64,000 nt of DNA, from contig NZ_FZOK01000009.1 in NCBI RefSeq assembly GCF_900188245.1, positions 1 to 64,000 on the forward strand. The letters run 5' to 3'. This stretch comes from Belliella buryatensis (lineage in GTDB: Bacteria > Bacteroidota > Bacteroidia > Cytophagales > Cyclobacteriaceae). Below are positions 27,005 through 36,706 of the stretch, one piece after another. The notes under the pieces are model-generated. The model was given only the letters and a program-made list of their open reading frames with translations. It was not told the DNA's origin and did no database searches. Numbering within the stretch: position 1 is the stretch's first letter; each line of letters starts with the position of its first letter. Position numbers and translations under genes: made by a program.

Positions 27005-27983
27005 AAATCTTCTCTGCATCCTTTTCGGCCATTAGTTGATCGAGTTCGAGTTCATTATTGAACCTATAGTCATCCACAATATTCCAACCCAACCATCTTC
27101 CAAGTCTACCTGGGGCATCGGGGCTGATTTCATCTGTAGAAGGGGCTTCTCCAGTATATTTCCGGATCTCAAAGGGATTTGTGACAAACAATAGGTCGTT
27201 CTCTATAAAATGTGACCAAATCAAAGCTTCATTCGCATAACTTGCTGCTATTTCTTCTGTAGTATAGCCAATGATATACTCATCGGAGATACAAGGCAAC
27301 ACTACTTTTGTAAAATGATAAGCTTTTCCATAGAAAATCATCTCTGCCAAAAGCGTATTCTGTGAAAGATCTACCTGATTGTATCGAGAAGAGATGGCTG
27401 TCACGATCATGGGCACGATAAAATCCCTTTCGTAGCGATCTGCCATGTATTGAGGCAGTTCAGGTGGCTGAAAACGATGGGTTTTAGGTAGATAATAGTC
27501 CAAGCCTATTACAATCAAATCTTCTGTAATCAAGAGATCATTTCCGAATCCAGAAAGGTAAGTGTAAACTTTGGGTACTTTAAATTCAGGAAAATAATAC
27601 TTGATGTAGGCGAAAGCATCACGTAACTGTCGCTCTATAGCTTGGAAATCAGAAAATTCTTGCTTTACTTCTTGAAAAAGCTCCTGCATCAAGGAGTCCT
27701 GATTGATTTCCAACAAAGCTTCTGCTAATTCAGCTTTGGAATCATACAATTCTACTTGTAGGTATTTATCGGTAAAATCGGGATATTCTTCTAAAAGGTA
27801 ATTGATCTCCTCAATAGCACTGGCTGTGTAAAATCTGTCTTCCAGTCTTTCTATATTAAAATCGATAGGCACAGCTAAAATCTTCTCGTCCAATTGACAT
27901 TCCTCTTCTTGACTTTTGCAAGCCAAAGTCAAAGTCAGAGCCAGTAGTAAAAATCCTTGTCGATAATTAAATAGAATCTTCAT
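26973..27983 (-). CDS. gldB: Gliding motility lipoprotein GldB-like
   Basis: About 336 residues. The signal ends LLLALTLTLAC, with Cys as lipidation site. Characteristic features are PKVYTYLSGFGNDLLITEDLIVIGLDYYL, ERDFIVPMIVTAI and PGRLGRWLGWNIVDDY near the end. GldB is a periplasm-facing lipoprotein needed for gliding and linked to the type IX secretion machinery in Flavobacterium. An upstream TTG was rejected in favour of the ATG at 27983. Confidence 0.85.
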   Translation of the reverse strand: MKILFNYRQGFLLLALTLTLACKSQEEECQLDEKILAVPIDFNIERLEDRFYTASAIEEINYLLEEYPDFTDKYLQVELYDSKAELAEALLEINQDSLMQELFQEVKQEFSDFQAIERQLRDAFAYIKYYFPEFKVPKVYTYLSGFGNDLLITEDLIVIGLDYYLPKTHRFQPPELPQYMADRYERDFIVPMIVTAISSRYNQVDLSQNTLLAEMIFYGKAYHFTKVVLPCISDEYIIGYTTEEIAASYANEALIWSHFIENDLLFVTNPFEIRKYTGEAPSTDEISPDAPGRLGRWLGWNIVDDYRFNNELELDQLMAEKDAEKIFRRSGYKPRQ

Positions 27984-28242
27984 GTACAAATGATTTGAGT
28001 CCAAATCTACTAGAAACTATTTTTAATCTTTGGTATAAAGTTGAAATTTCTGAGCGATAATAAAGTTTTTATATGGATGATATATAATTATTTTAACAAA
28101 AATTGTACTGTAAAAAAACAACAACCATCATTTTTTTCATAAACTGGAATAATATTAGTTTACACATTTTGTTTTTTTATGTACGTTTTTTATTCGTTTA
28201 AATACATTTTAACAATTAATTAAATAGATTCCGTAACATTAA

Positions 28243-28276
28243 TTGCCATTCAAAGGTTTGAATCTGTGTACTTTTA
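28243..28276 (+). promoter_or_regulatory. Possible promoter TTG-N23-TACTTTTA
   Basis: TTG at 28243 and TACTTTTA at 28269-28276 fit the Bacteroidota pattern TTG-N17-23-TAnnTTTG with the last base deviating. It lies 24 bases upstream of the ATG at 28300. The remainder of the 316-base gap from 27984 is very AT-rich and shows no gene. Confidence 0.4.
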
Positions 28277-28299
28277 TTTTAACTAAACCAACAAAAATT

Positions 28300-29259
28300 A
28301 TGAAAAAGCACAGTAGATTAAATTGGGATTTCAAAACCACCGCATTAGCGCTTGCGCTTGGCATTGGTTTGGTGGCATGTAGTGATGATGATGATCAACC
28401 ACCAATTGTAGAAAGCAATACCATTGTGGACGTTGCCAGTGATAACACACAATTTTCAACTCTTGTAGCAGCGGTAGATCAGGCAGGCTTAGTAGCAACT
28501 TTATCAAGCGATGGTCCATTTACAGTATTCGCACCTACCAATGACGCATTTGTTGAGTTTTTGTCTGACAATGGTCTTTCTGCAGAACAACTTCTTGGCG
28601 ATCCTAATCTTGAATTGATCCTGACCTATCATGTTGTAGGTTCATCCGTAAGTTCTTCAGAAGTCTCTCCTGGAAGAGTGAATACGGTAGCTGATTTTCC
28701 ATTTTTTGTAAGCGAAAGTCCTAATGGTACACTTTGGATAAATGGATCTGCTCAAATCATCAATACTGATATTCAAGCCTCAAATGGAATTATCCACGTG
28801 CTAGATTATGTCATTACGCCTCCGACACAAAACATCGCAGAAATTGCTACTGGTTTTGCTGAGGGAGATGAGCCAGAGTTTACACAATTGGTAGCAGCTT
28901 TGGTGAGAGCAGATTTGGTAGAAGCATTTATTGGTGGGTTTGATGATAATTTGACTGTCTTTGCTCCAACCGATGCAGCATTTGAAGCACTTTATGAAGC
29001 TTTAGAAGTGAATGGAGTTGATGAAATTGAGCTGGAGTTACTCACCAATGTCCTTTTATATCACGTAGTCCCTTCGAGAGAATTCTCTCAAGATTTGAGA
29101 GAGGGTGCATCTTTGCCTACGCTATTAGAAGGACAAAACTTGACAGTGGATTTGGCTAATTTGAGAATCAATGAATCTGCATTAGTTCCTTCATTGTTGA
29201 ATGTTCATGCTACAAACGGTGTGATTCACGTGATTGATAGTGTATTGTTACCAGAATAA
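28300..29259 (+). CDS. Lipoprotein with two fasciclin (FAS1) domains
   Basis: About 319 residues. The signal ends LALGIGLVAC, with a following DDDD that in many Bacteroidota lipoproteins favours export to the outer surface. FAS1 domain one runs about residues 36-165 (FTVFAPTNDAFVEFL, GIIHVLDYVITPP) and domain two about 170-319 (LTVFAPTDAAFEALY, GVIHVIDSVLLPE). FAS1 domains mediate adhesion. A three-domain paralogue follows 150 bases downstream behind a terminator. Confidence 0.9.
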   Translation: MKKHSRLNWDFKTTALALALGIGLVACSDDDDQPPIVESNTIVDVASDNTQFSTLVAAVDQAGLVATLSSDGPFTVFAPTNDAFVEFLSDNGLSAEQLLGDPNLELILTYHVVGSSVSSSEVSPGRVNTVADFPFFVSESPNGTLWINGSAQIINTDIQASNGIIHVLDYVITPPTQNIAEIATGFAEGDEPEFTQLVAALVRADLVEAFIGGFDDNLTVFAPTDAAFEALYEALEVNGVDEIELELLTNVLLYHVVPSREFSQDLREGASLPTLLEGQNLTVDLANLRINESALVPSLLNVHATNGVIHVIDSVLLPE

Positions 29260-29290
29260 GGAAATTTTTTCCTAAGTTCATAAATGTTGG

Positions 29291-29320
29291 AAAAGGGGTG
29301 TCTGTGGGCATCCCTTTTTT
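29291..29320 (+). terminator. Terminator after the two-FAS1 gene
   Basis: The stem AAAAGGGGTG (29291-29300) pairs with CATCCCTTTT (29309-29318) with one wobble or mismatch and ends in a T-run. It separates the two FAS1 genes into different transcripts. Confidence 0.75.
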
Positions 29321-29409
29321 GCATTTTAATAATTTTTTTCATTCCATCTCCATACTTTGTATCTTCCCGTCGTTTTTAACAACAACAGCAAGCATTCAAT
29401 TTTAAAAAC

Positions 29410-30750
29410 ATGCAATCAAAGATTAAATACTTGTCAATTTTCATTCTCTTTGCTTTATCTGGACTTTTTGCATGCAACAATTATGACCTTCCTCCACAGC
29501 AAGAATTACTGCTTGTGGAAACGGCGGATCGCGAAGGCTTGAGCTTGTTTGTAGAGGCAGTCAATAGGGCTGGACTGAGAGAAGCTTTGTCGGATCAAGG
29601 ACCATTTACCGTATTTGCTCCCAGTGATGAGGCCTTTACCTCAGCCTTACAAAGTTTAGGAATTAGTAGTTTGGCCGCTATTCCGCAGGAAAGTTTAGCT
29701 GCAATACTTTCATACCATGTGATTCCAGGCAGAAACATCAGTAGCTTATTGCGTACAGGTGAAGTAGACACTTTTTTAGATAATGCAGTAATCACCATAG
29801 AAAAATCGAGCAGTAGGATTATCCTCAATGATTCTATTCAAGTAATCCAGAGAGACCGAGAGGCACTCAATGGCGTGATTCATGTCATTGACCAATTGAT
29901 GCTTCCTCCATCCAATACTATTTTGGATGTGGCCGACCGCAATAATTTCACCACTTTTCTCAACGTGGTCAATGCAGCAGACTTGACAGAACTATTCAAC
30001 AATACCGGTCCCTACACGACCTTCATACCTACTAATGCCGCTTTTACTCGATACTTGAATGACCAAGGTCTAAGTGCTTCGGAATTTTTGAGTGCTGACT
30101 CACTTCCAGCTATCCTGAGAGGTCACGCGATCGATGGGGTGATTCCGGCAGCTGCATTTGAGTCAGCAGGTCTACCTTCACTCACTGGACAACCCATATT
30201 CATCAGCATTGCTCCAAATGGTGCCATTTGGGTAAATGGGACTGCTAGGGTTACTGCAACGAATTTACAGGCCGACAATGGCATCGTGCATGTCATAGAC
30301 TATGTCATCGAAAGACCTCAAATAAGTATACTTGAGAAGCTCAACTTGAAAAATGAAGAGGAAGGAGGCGTGTTTTCTATTTTGGCACAGGCAGTAGAAA
30401 GAGCTGGATTGGACAACCTGCTCAATAGGGGCTATGAAGAAAACATTACCCTTTTTGCTCCTACTGATGAGGCTTTTGAAGAATTTATGGCAAGCAAAGG
30501 TATTTCAAGTCTCAATGATTTAAGTCTTGAAGATCTAGTTGCAATATTAAACTACCACATCGTCACATTAAGAGCCTTTAGCCAAGACTTGAGAGAGGGT
30601 GCGAATCTTCCCACATTAATTTCTGGAGAAACGCTTTCCGTGAATCTTACCAATCAAGAAATCAACGATGCGCCCTTGCTTTCCAACTTATCCAATATCC
30701 ATGGTAAAAATGGCGTCATTCATGGCATTGGAAAAGTACTTGAACCATGA
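29410..30750 (+). CDS. Lipoprotein with three fasciclin (FAS1) domains
   Basis: A 446-residue paralogue of the preceding protein. The signal ends FALSGLFAC. FAS1 domains lie at about 35-160 (FTVFAPSDEAFTSAL, GVIHVIDQLMLPP), 165-298 (YTTFIPTNAAFTRYL, GIVHVIDYVIERP) and 300-446 (ITLFAPTDEAFEEFM, GVIHGIGKVLEP). The last domain shares AFSQDLREGANLPTL with the neighbour, showing recent duplication. A surface adhesin role is the family expectation. Confidence 0.9.
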   Translation: MQSKIKYLSIFILFALSGLFACNNYDLPPQQELLLVETADREGLSLFVEAVNRAGLREALSDQGPFTVFAPSDEAFTSALQSLGISSLAAIPQESLAAILSYHVIPGRNISSLLRTGEVDTFLDNAVITIEKSSSRIILNDSIQVIQRDREALNGVIHVIDQLMLPPSNTILDVADRNNFTTFLNVVNAADLTELFNNTGPYTTFIPTNAAFTRYLNDQGLSASEFLSADSLPAILRGHAIDGVIPAAAFESAGLPSLTGQPIFISIAPNGAIWVNGTARVTATNLQADNGIVHVIDYVIERPQISILEKLNLKNEEEGGVFSILAQAVERAGLDNLLNRGYEENITLFAPTDEAFEEFMASKGISSLNDLSLEDLVAILNYHIVTLRAFSQDLREGANLPTLISGETLSVNLTNQEINDAPLLSNLSNIHGKNGVIHGIGKVLEP

Positions 30751-30798
30751 TAATAATATTTGTTATTGGTTGATAAGGAGACTAGCAGCAAGTATTTG

Positions 30799-31134
30799 TT
30801 AAAATTGTGCCATAATATCTGCATAGCTGATTCCCATGTGGCTATTGTCATAGATGGCTACCCCATCTTTGATCAAGATGACTTGGGGGCTTTCATGATC
30901 TATGGCAAAAGTCGAAGCAATAGCATTAGAAATATCTCTGTAACTGATCAAGTCTAGATAGTAGGGCGTGACTTTATGAGTATCCTCATGCCTCCAGTTT
31001 CTTCTCAAGCGATCATAAGCCATGCTACTGATAGAGCATCTAGTAGAATGCTTAAAAATCAGCACAGGTTTTTCTTTGCTGCTCTCTTTGATCTCTTCTA
31101 GTTGCGTGATATTATTCAGTGTTAACCAATCCAT
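30799..31134 (-). CDS. ytxJ: Bacillithiol system redox protein YtxJ-like
   Basis: A 111-residue thioredoxin-fold protein. The active-site segment IFKHSTRCSISSMA contains a single Cys, as in the YtxJ (monothiol bacilliredoxin-like, DUF2847) family, and the cis-Pro segment is HESPQVILIKDG. It would act on bacillithiol mixed disulfides in the cytosol. It is convergent with the FAS1 gene and transcribed alone. Confidence 0.88.
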   Translation of the reverse strand: MDWLTLNNITQLEEIKESSKEKPVLIFKHSTRCSISSMAYDRLRRNWRHEDTHKVTPYYLDLISYRDISNAIASTFAIDHESPQVILIKDGVAIYDNSHMGISYADIMAQF

Positions 31135-31251
31135 AATCTTAAATTATCTTAATCTAATACCTCGATCAATTAATTCTTCGTTGAATTAGTTCCTTACTAA
31201 AATTAGAAATTATAGCTGGCAGGCTATTTGACCAAAAAACACAAAATTTTA

Positions 31252-32658
31252 ATGCAATATCCTCTTATGCAAAACTTCGCCAGGCTTGTTATTTTAATCA
31301 TACTCTTTTCTTCTTGTAAAAGTATCAATCCAAACAAGCCCACCTATTCAGGTGAACGCATCATATTACCGAGAGCAACATCTGAGATTAATATTCCTAT
31401 AGAAATTCCGCTTTCACAGTTGGAACAAATGCTGAACAACTCCCTTACATCTAGGCTCTTTGCTGAAAGAGGATTGGATCTCGGAGGAGGGTTTTTTACA
31501 GATATTGATGTCAACAAAACTGGTCGGGCTAGATTAGTAACCAAAAACTCGGAAAAAGTTGCTCTTATCCTTCCTATGAGCATGTCTGGAAATCTGAAAT
31601 TTGAAAAGCGGATTTTTGGACAAAATCTAAACACAGCTATTCCCTTTGATGAAAACCTGATGCCTGAGATCAGTTTTTTGCCAAAAATTGGAGCTGACTG
31701 GAATTTTTCATTGCAAAATATTCAAATCGAAAACTACGGTCGGTCCATGAAGTACAATTTGCTAGGCTTCGAGATCGATCTAGATCCTATGATTCGCAAG
31801 CAACTTCAAAAAATGCTAAACGAGCAGTTGGGAAACTCAGGCTTGACGCAGTTTGATTTTCGAAGCATTGCCGAGGAAGCATGGACGACATTTGCGAAGC
31901 CGTTGGCTATCGCTCAGGATGGTGTGGCAGCATATATTTACACGCAACCCAGTAGATTGAAAGTAACAGAAGAGGTCACCAATGACCAAAAAATTAAGCT
32001 ATACCTCGGAATTGAAGGCGAGGTGTTCTCTCAAGTGGGTCAAGTCCCACAGATTCAACCCAAGCCATTGCCTAGGCTACAAGCGAATGACAACAAGGAA
32101 AATATGCTGGATATCATGATACCTCTGGCTATTAGCTATGATAAGCTGGATGAATATCTTAATGAGAGTTTATCTGGTCAAAGATTCCGAACGGACAAAA
32201 ACACCTTAATTGAAGTATCCAACTTGATGTCTCAAAGCTTTGGAGATAGAATTCTACTCAAGATGGACTTTTTGGCCATCCGGAGAAATCGCAGACAGAT
32301 TGATGGGGAAATGTACTTGGTAGGAAAACCAACGTTCGATCCCGAGACAGAGGCTATACGCTTTGAGGAAATTGAATTTGATATCCATACAAAGAATCTC
32401 TTAGCCCGTAGTGCTACCTGGATGAAGCAAGGACAAGTGCTCAATCAAATCAAAAAAATGGCCTACTATCCTATTGGCGAATATCTAGATGCAGCACGTT
32501 TTGAGTTACAGCGTCAGGGAAATATTCATACTGAATTGGCAGATTTCAGGTTGATCCAGCCAAGCTTGGATGTGGAAGGAATCTACAGCACCGAATCCGA
32601 TATTAGGATCTATATCAGGTCTAGGGGAAAAATGGATGTTAGATTGCGTAATTTTTAG
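31252..32658 (+). CDS. DUF4403-family exported lipoprotein
   Basis: About 468 residues with a signal ending ILIILFSSC. The body shows the DUF4403 layout of paired lipid-binding-like beta domains: IPIEIPLSQLEQMLNNSL near the start and a second copy PLAISYDKLDEYLNESLSGQRF near residue 290. The two halves therefore look duplicated. Function is unknown; relatives are predicted periplasmic lipid-binding proteins. ATG at 31252 is used; a TTG 24 bases upstream and an ATG 15 bases downstream are alternatives. Confidence 0.8.
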   Translation: MQYPLMQNFARLVILIILFSSCKSINPNKPTYSGERIILPRATSEINIPIEIPLSQLEQMLNNSLTSRLFAERGLDLGGGFFTDIDVNKTGRARLVTKNSEKVALILPMSMSGNLKFEKRIFGQNLNTAIPFDENLMPEISFLPKIGADWNFSLQNIQIENYGRSMKYNLLGFEIDLDPMIRKQLQKMLNEQLGNSGLTQFDFRSIAEEAWTTFAKPLAIAQDGVAAYIYTQPSRLKVTEEVTNDQKIKLYLGIEGEVFSQVGQVPQIQPKPLPRLQANDNKENMLDIMIPLAISYDKLDEYLNESLSGQRFRTDKNTLIEVSNLMSQSFGDRILLKMDFLAIRRNRRQIDGEMYLVGKPTFDPETEAIRFEEIEFDIHTKNLLARSATWMKQGQVLNQIKKMAYYPIGEYLDAARFELQRQGNIHTELADFRLIQPSLDVEGIYSTESDIRIYIRSRGKMDVRLRNF

Positions 32659-32949
32659 TGAAAATACCGAAAATTTCAAATCATCAATTTTGCAACTAGC
32701 GTAAAATATTTTGCTTTGTGCATTTTTTGCAAAATTTTTTATGGATAATTTTAATAATTTAAACTGACTATTTAAAGTTTAAAACAGTGTTTAATAAGCA
32801 ATTAATGTTTATAAATTTTCTATTTCCATTTTTTTATTGTCTTATTTCTATTTTGTGGCAGATTTGCTAAAGTGTTCAAAATCAGCTTGTTTTGAAGTGT
32901 CGAAAACAGTGAAAATTAATTAATCATGAATCTGACTTTGTTCCATAGC

Positions 32950-33085
32950 ACAACAAAAAGCTCGCTTTTCTTCCCTACTCGAGGAGGAAATACAGGCTGG
33001 GGATTACCCCAAGAGGTATGGCTCAAAAGCCAGAGACAATCCGGTAAGTCTTTACTAAAAACCACCTTTCGAGGTGGTTTTTTTA
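32950..33085 (+). ncRNA. Structured leader or small RNA ending in a terminator
   Basis: A GC-richer island in an otherwise AT-rich gap (32659-33171). It holds small hairpins in a row, GGGG-ATTA-CCCC (32999-33010) and GGCT-CAAA-AGCC (33020-33031), and a strong terminator, AAACCACC TTTC GAGGTGGTTT with T-run (about 33057-33084). The subtilase gene starts 87 bases later. It could be a riboswitch-like attenuator or an independent small RNA. I could not match it to a known class. A 63-codon frame across it does not look like a protein. Confidence 0.5.
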
Positions 33086-33171
33086 TGGCCAAAAATGAAG
33101 TGCAAATTCCTGATTAAAAAGAGTTTAAAACTGTCTAGAAAAAATTACACCTATAAAAACACACAAATGCT

Positions 33172-34587
33172 ATGAAAACTTTGAGAAAGAGAATTACGAA
33201 GGGTTTGACGTTAGGAATCGTAGCGGCCCTAACTATGTTGGTTTCTTGCTATGAAGCCCTAGATCAAGAAGCCCCCTTCAACCAAGAGCTAATCACCCAA
33301 GATTTCAGCTCAGAATTTATCCCCGGTGAGTATATCGTAGAGCTTCATCCTTCTGCGGTCAACTTTAGAAAATCTGACAAATATGAAGATGTACAAGCTG
33401 GTATGAGAAAGCTATCTTCTGAGATCCTTTTTAGAAACAAGATCAGTCCTGAAAATCTTCGAATGGTGTATGGACATGCGATGGATGGATTTTCGGTTCA
33501 GTTATCAGACCAAGAGTTTGAAGCGCTCAGAAAAGACCCTCGTATCAAGCATATAGAACAAGATCAAGTAATCACCTTGTCCAGACCCAATGATTCAACG
33601 GTCAATAACCGTGGTGGTGGCAATGGTGGCGGAAACGGAGGAAATAATGGTGGTGGACCAAAGAAAAATAACACCACTGAACCTGCTCCTTCTGATCCTG
33701 AACCGACACCAACTGAGCCTACCCCGGAAAATCCTGAGTCAACAGAACCAGAGCCTACTCCTACTGAACCAGAGCCAAGTCCTGAGCCAGAGCCTGTAGT
33801 TTCAGGACCTTCCACTCAGGAAGTTCCATGGGGAATCAAACGTATTGGTGGATTCACAAGATATACAGGTACCAATGTAGCCTTTATTTTAGATACTGGG
33901 ATTGAATTAGATCATCCAGATTTGAATGTATTTGTTTCATTAGGAATAAAAATAGTACCAGATGACATCAGTACAACGCTTTCTGACTTACACTCACATG
34001 GTACACACGTTGCTGGGATTGTGGGCGCTATAGATAACAGCTTTGGCGTAGTCGGTGTAGCAGCAGGCGCACCAGTAGTTCCAGTGAAAATCATGGGAGA
34101 TGATGGCAGAGGTAGAGTTTCTTGGGCCATTGCAGGGGTGGATTATGTCGCATCTGTAGGTAAGCCTGGAGACGTAGCCAACCTAAGCATCGGAGCTTCT
34201 GCGAGTACAACTTTTGACAATGCTGTCATCAATGCTTCCAACAAAGGGATTTGGTTTGTAACCTCAGCAGGTAACAGTGCGGATGATGCGAATAACTATT
34301 CTCCTGCCAGAGCGAATGGTCCATTTCTCCAAACGGTTTCTTCCATGGACAGCAGTGATAGAATGGCAAGTTCGTCCAACTATGGCAACCCTCCTATTGA
34401 CTGGGCTGCTCCAGGTGTATCGATCAGATCCACAGTACTGAGAGGAGGATATGGAAGCAAGAACGGCACCTCTATGGCTGCACCGCATGTAGCAGGATTA
34501 AGGTTATTGGGTAACATTAGAGGGGATGGATTTATCAAAAACGACAAAGACTCCACACCAGATCCAATTGCACACCGAGCAAATTAA
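33172..34587 (+). CDS. Subtilisin-like serine protease (S8) with I9 propeptide
   Basis: A 471-residue exported protease. The signal ends LTMLVSC, which suggests a lipoprotein. An I9-type propeptide (GEYIVELHPSAV to IKHIEQDQVITLS) covers residues about 50-140. A Gly/Asn-rich and then Pro/Glu/Thr-rich linker of about 75 residues follows. The catalytic domain has Asp in FILDTGIELDHPDL, His in SHGTHVAGIVG, the oxyanion Asn in TSAGNS and Ser in NGTSMAAPHVAGL. There is no type IX sorting domain. The chain ends about 30 residues after the Ser motif. Confidence 0.92.
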   Translation: MKTLRKRITKGLTLGIVAALTMLVSCYEALDQEAPFNQELITQDFSSEFIPGEYIVELHPSAVNFRKSDKYEDVQAGMRKLSSEILFRNKISPENLRMVYGHAMDGFSVQLSDQEFEALRKDPRIKHIEQDQVITLSRPNDSTVNNRGGGNGGGNGGNNGGGPKKNNTTEPAPSDPEPTPTEPTPENPESTEPEPTPTEPEPSPEPEPVVSGPSTQEVPWGIKRIGGFTRYTGTNVAFILDTGIELDHPDLNVFVSLGIKIVPDDISTTLSDLHSHGTHVAGIVGAIDNSFGVVGVAAGAPVVPVKIMGDDGRGRVSWAIAGVDYVASVGKPGDVANLSIGASASTTFDNAVINASNKGIWFVTSAGNSADDANNYSPARANGPFLQTVSSMDSSDRMASSSNYGNPPIDWAAPGVSIRSTVLRGGYGSKNGTSMAAPHVAGLRLLGNIRGDGFIKNDKDSTPDPIAHRAN

Positions 34588-34704
34588 AATCTGGTACAAT
34601 TAAAAAAATGAAAAATCCACGAGAGACGTGGATTGAAAAGTAACATAGGTTAGGGAATTTTTTAATAGGTAAACAAACTCGTATTTTTCACACTCTTATC
34701 AAAT

Positions 34705-34740
34705 AAAAAAGGGGTTAGCGATATCGCTAGCCCTTTTTTA
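34705..34740. terminator. Bidirectional terminator between convergent genes
   Basis: A long stem, AAAAAAGGGGTTAGCG (34705-34720) with CGCTAGCCCTTTTTT (34725-34739), loop ATAT, with one bulged base. It is symmetric and serves the subtilase and the convergent lipoprotein gene. A weaker hairpin AATCCACG/CGTGGATT lies at 34614-34634 without a T-run. Confidence 0.85.
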
Positions 34741-34762
34741 TTATAAATCATCCTTATATCAA

Positions 34763-36208
34763 TTAATCTTCATCCACAGGGCACTCGATCAAGCGAGCCG
34801 CATCCACGTGAACTCCATAGTAATTGTTCTTTGGAACGGTAATTTCAAATGAACTTCCTTCGGCTGTGCCTTTATGAGCAAATCCACCTGGAGCAGGATT
34901 ACCTCCTGGCTTGGAAGCATAGTCTTGGATTTTCACATTATCACCCACCTCTTGGAAGGCACCATCACCATTCATTTCAATGGTAATAGTTACTGTATTG
35001 TCTCCATTATCAGCAAAGCTAACTGTACCAATCAGGTGTGTTTGTCCAGCAAAAAGATCAACTGTTTTATTGCCATCAAAGTATACCCATGTAGCCCAAT
35101 TACCTCTCATATTGTAGCGATCTAAACCAGCACCTCTGGAAGCCCAAGCGGTCTCGTCAGCATAGCAAGGATCTTCCTCGATATCAGTGTCACCACAAAC
35201 TTTCAATATTAGGACTACTTCTGTTCTTTCACCTACGCAGCCATTTTCACTGATAGGTTCTGCATAAAACTTATGTGTTCCTGCAGTAGTCACTGTGATA
35301 TTATCAGTCTCATTGCCTTCTTCATCATACCAAATAACTGTAACGCCTTCAGGAACCTCAACTGAGGCAGTTAGAGAAGGGAAAGTTTCAATACAACGCT
35401 CTTGACTATTAGGATTGGTCGGTGCTGCTGGTAAATCCCAGATTTCTAAAGTGGCAGCAGATCTGCTTGTGCTGACACATGTTCCAGAGACAGCCTCGGC
35501 ATAATAAGTTTTAGAACCAACAGTGGTGATGCTTGGATCAGCTACAGGGCTTCCTCCTTCTGCTGATTCATACCATACGACAGTGACACCATCAGGAACA
35601 TTGACTGCTTTGGCTGTTAGTTTAATACCTTCTTCATAGCAAGCTTCATCACCCATCACTTCAGGAGCATCAGGCGCTTCGGTAATATTATAGCAGAAAG
35701 TAACGTTACTAATTCCTGCACCATCAGGAGCAACAAGGCCAGTTCCAGCTGTTTGACCATCTTTGTAATAATAAACATTTGCTGATGGTCCACCTTTGAC
35801 AACGACGGCAATGTCAAAAAGACATTCATCTTCACCTGGGGTAAAGCTCCAATCCATTGTTTTTTCACTAGTAAGTGTTACTGTAAAACCTGCTGGAAAT
35901 GTTCCATTAAAGGCACCGCCAGCAGTAGCTATTCTTTCACTTGAGGAATTGAATCCATCAAGCTCAAAATAGTCAGCAACTTCGCTACATTCTACATTGC
36001 CTCCAGGGTTTGCACCAGTAATGACTACTGGATCTACATTTTGGATCATCATTCTGGCATTGATATGATCGCCAGCACCATCGCTCAGAGCCAATTCAGC
36101 TCTATCAAGTAAATTTGAATCAAGAGTTTCCATCTCCTGACAACTGAACATAAAAATTGCAAGGGCCAACACTCCCGTGGACCACATTGCGGTTGGGTTT
36201 AATCTCAT
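34763..36208 (-). CDS. Surface lipoprotein with Ig-like repeats and a shared C-terminal domain
   Basis: A 481-residue protein. The signal ends LAIFMFSC. After an N-terminal region with NPGGNVECSEVADYFELDGF come two Ig-like segments (VTVVWYESAEGGSPV and VTVIWYDEEGNETDN, each ending in TYYAEAVS or HKFYAEPIS). A C-terminal module of about 125 residues starts CYADETAWASRG and ends YYGVHVDAARLIECP. The same module closes the neighbouring protein. No enzymatic motif is seen. Pairing with the paralogue suggests a surface-exposed structural or adhesive role. Confidence 0.75.
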   Translation of the reverse strand: MRLNPTAMWSTGVLALAIFMFSCQEMETLDSNLLDRAELALSDGAGDHINARMMIQNVDPVVITGANPGGNVECSEVADYFELDGFNSSSERIATAGGAFNGTFPAGFTVTLTSEKTMDWSFTPGEDECLFDIAVVVKGGPSANVYYYKDGQTAGTGLVAPDGAGISNVTFCYNITEAPDAPEVMGDEACYEEGIKLTAKAVNVPDGVTVVWYESAEGGSPVADPSITTVGSKTYYAEAVSGTCVSTSRSAATLEIWDLPAAPTNPNSQERCIETFPSLTASVEVPEGVTVIWYDEEGNETDNITVTTAGTHKFYAEPISENGCVGERTEVVLILKVCGDTDIEEDPCYADETAWASRGAGLDRYNMRGNWATWVYFDGNKTVDLFAGQTHLIGTVSFADNGDNTVTITIEMNGDGAFQEVGDNVKIQDYASKPGGNPAPGGFAHKGTAEGSSFEITVPKNNYYGVHVDAARLIECPVDED

Positions 36209-36247
36209 AGTTTTAAATGTTTTAAATTGTTAAACAAACTCCTACCT

Positions 36248-36281
36248 CAAATATACAAATAAATGTATTTAATTATGCAAA
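36248..36281 (-). promoter_or_regulatory. Promoter TTTG-N22-TATATTTG
   Basis: On the minus strand TTTG (36281-36278) and TATATTTG (36255-36248) are separated by 22 bases, an exact match to the Bacteroidota housekeeping consensus. It lies 40 bases upstream of the ATG at 36208. The remaining gap up to 36706 is AT-rich with no gene apart from the terminator at 36643-36675. Confidence 0.7.
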
Positions 36282-36642
36282 AAATGTTTTTCAAAAAATT
36301 TTCATTGGTTTTTTATGATATTACCAAAATCATTTTTTTAAGAGTTTTTTGACTAGATAAATTATTTAAATGATTATTCTAAGAAAAAATAATATTTTCA
36401 AACCGTTAAATTTATTTGATTTTTTTTTATCAATCCTCAGATTTTCAGGGTTTTAGTATGTTTTAGCAGTATTGGACTGATCTTTGTGCGATTGGTATGT
36501 GAATCACTTTTTGCTTGTGATTGCTAGAAAAAATCACTTTCTTAGAATTCCTTTAGTAGCGTAAGCGAGGTTTTAAATGGATTGTTAAGCAAACTCCTAA
36601 TTTACTTGACACCGCTTAAATCACAGACCAACGACACGATAG

Positions 36643-36675
36643 GAAAAAAATAAGCCACCCCTCGCGGGGTGGCTT
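36643..36675 (-). terminator. Terminator GGGGTGGCTT stem with T-run on the minus strand
   Basis: A 10-bp perfect stem (36652-36661 with 36666-36675), loop TCGC, followed on the minus strand by A and seven T. It terminates the gene ending at 36707. Confidence 0.9.
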
Positions 36676-36706
36676 TCTCAGTATTAGGTTAGGGATCTAA
36701 TACTTT

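Noticed and set aside
32926-33117. 63-codon frame over the structured leader
   Set aside because: It runs through hairpins and a terminator, has no protein-like composition, and has no family resemblance.
33564-33815. Frames on both strands over the Pro/Glu/Thr linker of the subtilase
   Set aside because: They are artefacts of the repetitive linker codons.
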